Assembly (NCBI GenBank): GCA_003476475.1
Contig: DMUD01000013.1
Location: 1 to 6,638 of the forward strand
Reading direction: 5' to 3'
DNA from: Cytophagales bacterium
GTDB taxonomy: Bacteria > Bacteroidota > Bacteroidia > Cytophagales > UBA9547
Length of the DNA: 6,638 nucleotides
Shown: positions 1 to 5,618 of the stretch, piece by piece
Layout: each line of letters begins with the position of its first letter
How positions within the stretch are numbered: position 1 is the first letter of the stretch
Position numbers and translations under genes: made by a program
Notes under the pieces: generated by a model
Database searches by the model: none
Told to the model about the DNA's origin: nothing
Seen by the model: the letters and a program-made list of their open reading frames with translations, nothing else

Positions 1-695
1 TGGCAACTCCAATGGGCGAAGCAAGCCCAGCAGGTGAGGATATGGCAGCAACCTCCTCTGCCTCTCACACCACATTGACTCAAACCACGCTTTCGGCAGA
101 ATATGAAATTTCGATTCCTTACACTATTCCAAGTTCTGGCCGACAAGAAGTAGTGGAAATACAACAATACTCACTTTCAGCTTTTTACCAACATAGCACC
201 GTACCTAAAGTGGACAATGATGCATTTCTTTTAGCTGGTCTTACCGGTTGGGATAAACTAAATCTTTTGCCAGGCAACTCGAATATTTATTTCGAAAATA
301 CTTATGTAGGACAAGCCTATATCGACCCGCAAAATACCTCCGACACATTGTATGTATCGCTTGGAAGAGACAAAAAAGTAGTAGTGAAACGTGAGAATGT
401 AAAAGATTTTACCTCTAAAAAAACATTGGGTACATTTAAAAAAGACGAATATGCCTATGAAATCGTGATTCGAAATGGCAAATCGGAAAGTATTTTTATA
501 GAATTAGAAGACCAACTACCTATTTCGAAAAACAGCGATATAGAAGTAGAAGTGTTGGACAAAGGCGAGGGAAACTATAACTCCGAATTTGGAAAACTGC
601 TATGGAAATTGAAAATAAACCCATCCGAAACCAAAAAGTTAAGATTTCGATTCAGTGTAAAATATCCTAAAAACAAACAAATTATGGGTTTGTAA
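1..695 (+). CDS. DUF4139 domain-containing (MuiA-like) protein, 3' part
   Basis: The reading frame is open from the left edge (first full codon at base 3) to the TAA at 693-695, so the true start lies outside the window and about 230 C-terminal residues are visible. They match the DUF4139 pattern well: YEISIPYTIPS near the start, then a YQHSTVPK segment, an LLPGNSNIYFENTYVG segment (family 'LLPG..i...g.yvG'), a short SLGRDKKVVVKRE segment, EDQLPIS, and a final strand ending RFSVKYPK. Proteins of this family, often named mucoidy inhibitor A-like, usually have an N-terminal DUF4140 region and coiled coil, here out of view. The segment before the domain is rich in Ala, Ser and Thr and looks like a flexible linker. 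The biochemical function of the family is not established. The ATG at base 12 is internal. Family assignment is strong; function is unknown. Confidence 0.85.
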   Translation, partial: ATPMGEASPAGEDMAATSSASHTTLTQTTLSAEYEISIPYTIPSSGRQEVVEIQQYSLSAFYQHSTVPKVDNDAFLLAGLTGWDKLNLLPGNSNIYFENTYVGQAYIDPQNTSDTLYVSLGRDKKVVVKRENVKDFTSKKTLGTFKKDEYAYEIVIRNGKSESIFIELEDQLPISKNSDIEVEVLDKGEGNYNSEFGKLLWKLKINPSETKKLRFRFSVKYPKNKQIMGL

Positions 696-718
696 TTTCA
701 ACAAAAACCTTACTTTTG
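689..718 (+). promoter_or_regulatory. Bacteroidota-type promoter of tRNA-Arg
   Basis: TTTG at 689-692 is followed by an 18-base spacer and TACTTTTG at 711-718, a full match to the Bacteroidota primary sigma consensus (TTTG, then TAnnTTTG). Transcription would begin a few bases after 718, leaving a very short leader before the tRNA at 732. The -33 element overlaps the last codon and stop of the upstream protein gene, so promoter and coding sequence share bases. The sequence match is seen directly; activity is inferred. Confidence 0.8.
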
Positions 719-731
719 CACTCTCATTAAT

Positions 732-805
732 GTTTGCGTAGCTCAATTGGATAGAGCATCTGACTACGGATCAGAAGGTTTGGGGTTCGAATCCCTACGC
801 GAACA
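732..805 (+). tRNA. tRNA-Arg (anticodon ACG)
   Basis: A full cloverleaf folds by eye. The acceptor stem pairs 732-738 with 798-804, with one T-G wobble. The D stem pairs GCTC (741-744) with GAGC (754-757). The anticodon stem pairs TCTGA (759-763) with TCAGA (771-775) around the loop CTACGGA, which places ACG at 766-768. The T arm is TGGGG-TTCGAAT-CCCTA (781-797), and A805 is the discriminator base. ACG reads CGN arginine codons once A34 is deaminated to inosine by TadA. No CCA is encoded (the next bases are CTT), so the CCA tail must be added enzymatically. The gene has its own promoter and terminator and stands alone. Confidence 0.97.
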
Positions 806-809
806 CTTT

Positions 810-845
810 CAATAAAAAAAGCCCCTTTTGGGGCTTTTTTTATTG
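810..845. terminator. Bidirectional intrinsic terminator, 16-bp stem
   Basis: Bases 810-825 pair without mismatch with 830-845 around a TTTT loop. The core is GCCCC/GGGGC, flanked by seven A on the left and seven T on the right. Read on the plus strand it ends the tRNA-Arg transcript, starting only 4 bases after the mature 3' end. Read on the minus strand it follows the antiporter stop codon at 868 and again has a GC stem followed by a T run, so one hairpin can serve both converging units. Confidence 0.93.
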
Positions 846-867
846 AATATTTTTACAAATCGGTTTC

Positions 868-2331
868 TCAATCCGTGTCTTCAAAAAATGCTGCCAGTTT
901 TTCGGCGTTTCGCCGTTCGGCTAAAATTTGTAGTTCGTCTCCTACCTCCAAAATAGTACCTCCACTTGGGACAAAATACTTCCCGTCGCGACAAACAGTT
1001 ACCACCAGGCTACCTTTTAAAATCGGAATTTCTACGATAGGCTTTTTTACTATATATGGGTTGTGATCGCCAATAGAAAGATTGAACATTTGCATATTGC
1101 TGTTTTCATAGTCACTAAATTCAATGGGTGAGGTGAATTTTTTCTTGTAAGGCTTATCCATATGCAACCACTTAGCCAAAATCGGTAATGGCCAACCTTG
1201 GAGCAATGCAGAAGAAATGACAATAAAAAATACCACATTGAAAATCCAACTAGCCTCACGAATACCGGCAATCATCGGAAAAGTAGCCAAAATGATAGGC
1301 ACCGCACCACGCAAACCGACCAATGAAATAAAAGATATTTCTTTGAACCGTATCTTGAAAAACAAGAGCGATGCAAACACGCCAATAGGTCTTGCTACCA
1401 AAATCAAAAACAACGCAATGACGATGGCGCCCCAAATATTTTCCAATAACTCACTTGGAAACACTAATAAACCCAATGTCAAGAACATGCCTATTTGTGA
1501 AAGCCATGCAATCCCATCAAAAAAACGGACTATCGCTTTTTTATGCACAACTTCATAGTGGTTAACGATAAGTCCTGCCACGTAAACCGACAAAAAACCA
1601 CTGCCATGAAGCGAAACCGTAAGCGCGTATATAAACACAGAAAAAGCAAGCGCAAACACAGTATAAAATCCATCGATGGGAAAATTGGACCTATTCAACA
1701 AAAAAACCAACAAACGACCCATAAACACGCCTGCCAATAGCCCCACTCCCATTTCCAATACAAAGTCGAAACATAGCGACCAAAATCCATGCGATTCGCC
1801 CGTGATAATCCCTATCATGGCGACAGTTAGAAAAACAGCCATGGGGTCGTTGGTACCAGATTCAAATTCCAACATTGGACGCGCACTACCACGCAACCGC
1901 AACTTGCGGGTATTGAGAATAGAGAAAACGGCAGCTGCATCGGTAGAAGACACCACCGCACCCAACAACAAACTGACTTTGAAAGAGATGCCAAAAATAA
2001 AATGAACAAACACACCTACCGCCAGTGTAGTCAGAAACACCCCAAAAGTTGAAAGTGAAATGGTAGGCCACAAAATTGGCCTCACTTCTGCCCATTTGGT
2101 TTCCAAACCTCCTGAAAAAAGGATGAAAATAAGTGATATTATACCAATCGACTGGGCTATTTCATGACTATTGAAATGAATACCACCAGGCCCTTCGGAA
2201 CCAGCCAACATGCCCACAGCCAAAAACAAAATAAGAATGGGAAGCCCTGTGTTGTTGCTCAATTTGGCAATGAGAATACTAAAAGTTATCAGCGCCGAAA
2301 TTGACAGCAACCACGTTTCCAAATGATACAT
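868..2331 (-). CDS. K+/H+ (CPA1 family) antiporter with RCK_C domain
   Basis: This is a 487-residue inner-membrane cation/proton antiporter resembling NhaP2/CvrA-type potassium/proton antiporters. It begins MYHLETWLLS and continues with many hydrophobic helices. Visible family marks are GMLAGSEGPGG (residues 40-50), SSTDAAAVFSIL with Thr130-Asp131, GTNDPMAVFLT with the transport-site pair Asn161-Asp162, and GLRGAVPIILAT (339-350). Residues about 415-485 form a cytosolic RCK_C/TrkA_C domain, usual in this subgroup and thought to sense nucleotides or ions. The frame stays open upstream to a TTG at 2460, but that extension would begin at the edge of the neighbouring terminator and adds a non-family segment. 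The ATG at 2331 gives the normal family N-terminus and length. Upstream, TATCTTG (minus strand, 2351-2357) is only a loose promoter match. K+ versus Na+ preference cannot be read from sequence. The gene is monocistronic, bounded by terminators on both sides. Confidence 0.92.
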   Translation of the reverse strand: MYHLETWLLSISALITFSILIAKLSNNTGLPILILFLAVGMLAGSEGPGGIHFNSHEIAQSIGIISLIFILFSGGLETKWAEVRPILWPTISLSTFGVFLTTLAVGVFVHFIFGISFKVSLLLGAVVSSTDAAAVFSILNTRKLRLRGSARPMLEFESGTNDPMAVFLTVAMIGIITGESHGFWSLCFDFVLEMGVGLLAGVFMGRLLVFLLNRSNFPIDGFYTVFALAFSVFIYALTVSLHGSGFLSVYVAGLIVNHYEVVHKKAIVRFFDGIAWLSQIGMFLTLGLLVFPSELLENIWGAIVIALFLILVARPIGVFASLLFFKIRFKEISFISLVGLRGAVPIILATFPMIAGIREASWIFNVVFFIVISSALLQGWPLPILAKWLHMDKPYKKKFTSPIEFSDYENSNMQMFNLSIGDHNPYIVKKPIVEIPILKGSLVVTVCRDGKYFVPSGGTILEVGDELQILAERRNAEKLAAFFEDTD

Positions 2332-2459
2332 CAAATTGAATATTCTGCCACAAGATACGAAAACCGTAGAAAAACCACCCCCATAAAACGCGGATTGACT
2401 TAGCAGTTTTCTTGAATACAATAGCCATTTATTGCCGATTTTAGCACATGGCTTAAACA

Positions 2460-2489
2460 AAAAAGGCTATCTTTTCAGATAGCCTTTTT
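2460..2489 (-). terminator. Intrinsic terminator after the GH18 gene
   Basis: GGCTATCT (2465-2472) pairs perfectly with AGATAGCC (2477-2484) around a four-base loop, extended by five A-T pairs (A2460-2464 with T2485-2489). Read on the minus strand, the stem is followed by a run of six T, about 20 bases after the TAA of the GH18 gene at 2509. It isolates that gene from the antiporter gene, which lies in the same direction. It may also work on the plus strand, but no plus-strand gene arrives there. Confidence 0.88.
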
Positions 2490-2508
2490 AAAGAAAATTA
2501 ATTACTGT

Positions 2509-5073
2509 TTACTGCTTCACTATTTTGAATGTGGCATTCTTTCCAGCAATAGTTGCTTTTACCATGTAAACTCCAGATGTCAAATTTGACCCAAAGTTTA
2601 ATTGATTGCCATGAGCTGAGAATTCATCTACACTCTCACCAAACATGTTATACACCACCAATTTGATAGGCAAAAATTGATTAATTGTTAATGTAAAATC
2701 ACTTTCAGAGGGATTAGGATATAGAGAAAGTCCATATGAAATGAATAATTCTTCTACACCATTTGCTTTTATCACGGTTATCTGTTTAGGAGGAGAACTA
2801 GGACTTGAACCGCAAGAGTTTGAAGCTTTCACTGTCAAACTACCAGTGGAAGCGCCAGACACAAATGAAGCCGTAATAGCATTGGATGTACCAGACAATG
2901 TTACGCCAGTAGAGGGAGCGTATGTCCAAACATAGCTAGTAGCAGTAGCATTGGGAACTGGTGTGACAGAATAACTCACATTTGATTGGTTGTCGATAAC
3001 ACTAGACGAACCGGTGATGGTACCTGGCGCATCAGGTACTTTATTAATAGTAGCCACTGCTGAAGCACGCCCACACGAAGTAGCTGCTGAACCAGTTTGC
3101 AATTGCACTTCGAATATTTGACCGTAATAACCAGATTGGCCTCCATCAGGTTTAGGTTGGTCTATGTAACCAGTAGCTGAAAAACGTTCAATTGCATTAC
3201 CCTTCATCGTCATTACAGCAGTAGTGCCATCCGAAGCTGAATAAACAGATTGATCGGCAACTTCTGTTTGAAGCAAAATCGCATCTTTTATCGATCCAGT
3301 AGCATAATTTGGTACGTCTCCTTCTATAGTTAAGAAATAGGTACCAGGTGACAGTTCAATGCCAGCTTGAATAACTATAGGAGAATAACTGGTGGAAGAT
3401 GTGATAGATAGAGTTTGAGGAGCACCTTGTTTTACAATGGTTTTTCCATCTTGATTGTAAACAGTTACTTTTACTGCCTTTCCAGACGCTACAGAAAAGA
3501 AATATGCTTTAACAGACGCTATGGACAAATTTTGATTAACTGTTATTACCTGAGCATATTGGCTAATTTTGCTCTTCCAAGCCCAATTGGGAGATTTATC
3601 AATTGCAGTAGTTCTGCCAAGTGTGAAATTTTTCTGATTGGAAGCCTCCTCCTGAACATAAAATGTATTGGTAGAAGACAGATTGCTGGCAGTGTAGCTA
3701 CGCCCTGTACCCAACTGAGAACCTCCCACAGCAGAAGACCACCATGAAAAGCTACCTGTAGCAGGAGTGGCCACCGAAACTGTTACATCACCAGTTCCGC
3801 AACGACTAGCACCTTGAGTGGTTACGGATGAACCCACACTCAAATTCATTATAGATTCCTTGCTGCAAGAACCCGAAGAAAGTACCACTTTATACTGTCC
3901 GGCTAAACTAGCCGTGTAGGTTCTAACTGTTGCACCGTTGATTACTGTGCCGTCTTTATACCATTTTGCCGTTACGGCACCTACAGGTTCCACACCACAG
4001 TCCAATACCCTAGTATCGCCTGCTTTGCAAATAGATTGATCCAAGCCCAAATTCGGCTGAGCCACCGGACAAGTAGCATCAACTTTTGTCTTTAACACGG
4101 AAAGTAAAGAGTATTGGTCTATTCTGTCTTGCGCCACATCCCATATCATGATGCCTTGCGAGCCTTTACCAAAAGCCATAGTTACCTTATTTTCTAAAGT
4201 TGTTTTACCGTTGTAATAATAGGTTTTACCATTATAGTTCATATTGTCGGCTGTGAAAGCAGTGGCAGGGTTTGATGACGCCAAAACTGAATACAATTGG
4301 TCTTCACCAGTACGATCAGATGACTTACCATAAAAGGGAACACCCAAAATCATTTTACTGTAAGGTACCCCTTTTGTATTCCAAGCTTCCATACATCCTT
4401 GTGCATTGGAATAAGAACTATGTTGAGCCCCTGCACCTGTATGATTTACAGGGAAATCATATGCCATTATATATACCATATCAACAAGTGGGAATACGGT
4501 TGGGTCTATATACTGTAGGTGGTTTGGATTGGTCAAATACTCCCCACCAACCGCAATGGATAGATTGCATCCTGGATAATCTGAGTTGATTTTAGTACGC
4601 AAATCGGAAATAAAATTCTTGTGTGCCGCAATTTCAGCTGAAGTGGTAGGGAATTCCCAGTCAATATCTAAACCTGCTAAATTATGTGTTTTGGCAAAAG
4701 CTACTAGTTTGGCAACGAAATTAGCTCTTGAATTGGCATTGGAACATACACTATACAGCCTTTGTTTTCTGTAACTACCAGGATCGGCACCTCCTACAGC
4801 TAAATGAAATCGTACATTGTTATGAATACATTTGTTTTTTACTACTTCAAATACATTGTAATCAAAACCAAATAAATTAGTACCGTCACTACTCAAATCT
4901 CCGGTAGTAGTGGGGTTCATAAAAGCATAATTGACATCGGTCAACTTGTTGAACTGTACATTTGCACCATAAGCGGCCCATTGATATTCGGGTAAATAGC
5001 CAACTATCTTTTGAGAGAAGCCAGCACTCAACCCAACAAATAAGAGCAGGGTTGTTTGTAAAGTTTTCTTCAT
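2509..5073 (-). CDS. T9SS-secreted multidomain GH18 chitinase-like glycosidase
   Basis: An 854-residue extracellular enzyme predicted to cleave beta-1,4 N-acetylglucosamine polymers. The signal peptide spans residues 1-20 (MKK, hydrophobic core, likely cut after GFS, leaving Gln21). The GH18 barrel is about 22-333: KIVGYLPEY, the LAVGG strand (91-95), AGLDIDWE (133-140) with catalytic Glu140 and Asp136/Asp138, YIMAYD (201-206), and GIMIW with Trp311 near the barrel end. The first motif position, normally Asp or Asn, is Ala133. Only about 57 residues separate FYGK (247-250) from GIMIW, so a full chitin-insertion domain seems absent. Then follow Ig-like modules (about 340-413 and 416-475), an unidentified beta-rich module (482-660), a PKD-like module (678-768), and a T9SS type A sorting domain (about 780-854, LSLYPNPS to FKIVKQ). 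The start is a clear ATG with an A-rich leader and no Shine-Dalgarno. The gene is transcribed alone. Endo-N-acetylglucosaminidase activity is an alternative to chitinase. Confidence 0.93.
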   Translation of the reverse strand: MKKTLQTTLLLFVGLSAGFSQKIVGYLPEYQWAAYGANVQFNKLTDVNYAFMNPTTTGDLSSDGTNLFGFDYNVFEVVKNKCIHNNVRFHLAVGGADPGSYRKQRLYSVCSNANSRANFVAKLVAFAKTHNLAGLDIDWEFPTTSAEIAAHKNFISDLRTKINSDYPGCNLSIAVGGEYLTNPNHLQYIDPTVFPLVDMVYIMAYDFPVNHTGAGAQHSSYSNAQGCMEAWNTKGVPYSKMILGVPFYGKSSDRTGEDQLYSVLASSNPATAFTADNMNYNGKTYYYNGKTTLENKVTMAFGKGSQGIMIWDVAQDRIDQYSLLSVLKTKVDATCPVAQPNLGLDQSICKAGDTRVLDCGVEPVGAVTAKWYKDGTVINGATVRTYTASLAGQYKVVLSSGSCSKESIMNLSVGSSVTTQGASRCGTGDVTVSVATPATGSFSWWSSAVGGSQLGTGRSYTASNLSSTNTFYVQEEASNQKNFTLGRTTAIDKSPNWAWKSKISQYAQVITVNQNLSIASVKAYFFSVASGKAVKVTVYNQDGKTIVKQGAPQTLSITSSTSYSPIVIQAGIELSPGTYFLTIEGDVPNYATGSIKDAILLQTEVADQSVYSASDGTTAVMTMKGNAIERFSATGYIDQPKPDGGQSGYYGQIFEVQLQTGSAATSCGRASAVATINKVPDAPGTITGSSSVIDNQSNVSYSVTPVPNATATSYVWTYAPSTGVTLSGTSNAITASFVSGASTGSLTVKASNSCGSSPSSPPKQITVIKANGVEELFISYGLSLYPNPSESDFTLTINQFLPIKLVVYNMFGESVDEFSAHGNQLNFGSNLTSGVYMVKATIAGKNATFKIVKQ

Positions 5074-5108
5074 GATTAAATTGTTTTAGTACTATTTTTT
5101 AGTAAAAT

Positions 5109-5120
5109 TTTAATATTAAA
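5109..5120. repeat. 12-bp perfect palindrome at the GH18 transcription start
   Basis: TTTAATATTAAA is a perfect inverted repeat that directly follows the -7 element of the GH18 gene and would overlap the expected transcription start. An overlapping 10-bp palindrome (TAAAATTTTA, 5103-5112) adjoins it. It could be an operator, but such words are common by chance in AT-rich spacers. Confidence 0.25.
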
Positions 5121-5122
5121 CT

Positions 5123-5130
5123 CAAATATA
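5123..5130 (-). promoter_or_regulatory. Promoter -7 element of the GH18 gene
   Basis: On the minus strand the sequence reads TATATTTG, a perfect match to the Bacteroidota -7 consensus TAnnTTTG, 49 bases before the ATG at 5073. No clean TTTG is seen at the usual distance upstream; the nearest similar word is TTTA, 15 bases away. Initiation would be expected near 5115-5119, giving an AT-rich leader of roughly 45 bases. Confidence 0.6.
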
Positions 5131-5188
5131 GTAGAAATGTTTGTCTAAACACCGAATCTCAGCACATTTTATTGCAAAATAAAAAAAT

Positions 5189-5196
5189 TACCTTTC
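5189..5196 (+). promoter_or_regulatory. Possible promoter of the small coiled-coil gene
   Basis: TACCTTTC matches TAnnTTTG at five of the six fixed positions, 20 bases before the ATG at 5217. At an 18-base spacing upstream lies TTTT (5167-5170) rather than TTTG, and a TTG at 5172 is too close for the usual spacing. This is weak evidence, offered because the divergent spacer must drive this gene if it is expressed. Confidence 0.3.
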
Positions 5197-5216
5197 TTAC
5201 ATAATGCCAAACTACT

Positions 5217-5618
5217 ATGACTAACTCACTAACCTTCGAAAACCCAGCAATTGAAACATTTCTATACGAAAACTGCATTTGGAATGCCAAACTACCGTTC
5301 TACGATGAGGAATTAAAAATATACAAATGCCAGCTAGACAAAATTGCATTCATACATCATGTCGAAAAACCAAATGAACTTACAGAGTTGGAAAATTCTC
5401 TCCAAAACCAAAAAAAAAACTTTATAAAGATCAAAAAAGAAATTAAAGAAGAAGAATTTGAAATAGTGTTGAAAATACACGAATGTAACGCTGAATTATA
5501 TACCCAGCTTCAGAAACTACACAATGAAATTAAATCAAAGTTTGAGCAATTTGAAAAAACCTTTTTCAAATTGCTGAATAAATTACAATCCTTCATTCGT
5601 ATTTATGCCGAACGATAG
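5217..5618 (+). CDS. Small coiled-coil hypothetical protein
   Basis: A 133-residue protein that I do not recognise. The first 45 residues are mixed (MTNSLTFENPAIETF and onward, with Cys and Trp near residue 21). From about residue 54 to 128 it is rich in Lys, Glu, Leu, Phe and Ile with heptad-like spacing, suggesting one or two long amphipathic helices or a coiled coil. It has no signal peptide or membrane segment, so it is probably cytosolic. The initiator is its only methionine, which fixes the ATG start unless translation begins at an alternative codon. The last 16 bases overlap the end of the convergent NuoL-like gene. A run of ten A (5410-5419) lies in its coding sequence. It is divergent from the GH18 gene. 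Nothing links it to a function, and it could be a spurious frame, though no long competing frame covers this interval. Confidence 0.6.
   Translation: MTNSLTFENPAIETFLYENCIWNAKLPFYDEELKIYKCQLDKIAFIHHVEKPNELTELENSLQNQKKNFIKIKKEIKEEEFEIVLKIHECNAELYTQLQKLHNEIKSKFEQFEKTFFKLLNKLQSFIRIYAER

Noticed and set aside
732..805. tRNA-Arg considered as an integration (att) site for a mobile element
   Set aside because: No integrase, no repeat of the tRNA 3' end and no foreign-looking genes are present in the window. The downstream neighbour is an ordinary antiporter gene behind a terminator.
875..2015. Several open frames of 60-113 codons on the plus strand (for example 1217-1558 and 1676-2005) opposite the antiporter gene
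   Set aside because: They lie entirely antisense to a well-supported membrane protein gene. They have basic, low-complexity translations typical of reversed hydrophobic codons, and no recognisable domain.
2351..2357. TATCTTG on the minus strand as the antiporter promoter
   Set aside because: It is a base short of TAnnTTTG, has no TTTG at the proper distance, and would leave only a very short leader. It is mentioned under the gene but not called as a feature.
2741..4774. Plus-strand open frames opposite the GH18 gene (for example 3415-3747 and 4272-4589)
   Set aside because: The minus-strand frame encodes a continuous, domain-rich protein. These antisense translations show no family features and have no promoter of their own.
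5203..5295. 13-base direct repeat AATGCCAAACTAC at 5203-5215 and 5283-5295, 80 bases apart
   Set aside because: There are only two copies, one before and one inside the small gene, with no flanking similarity or mobile-element feature. It is probably chance, although the close spacing is mildly unusual.
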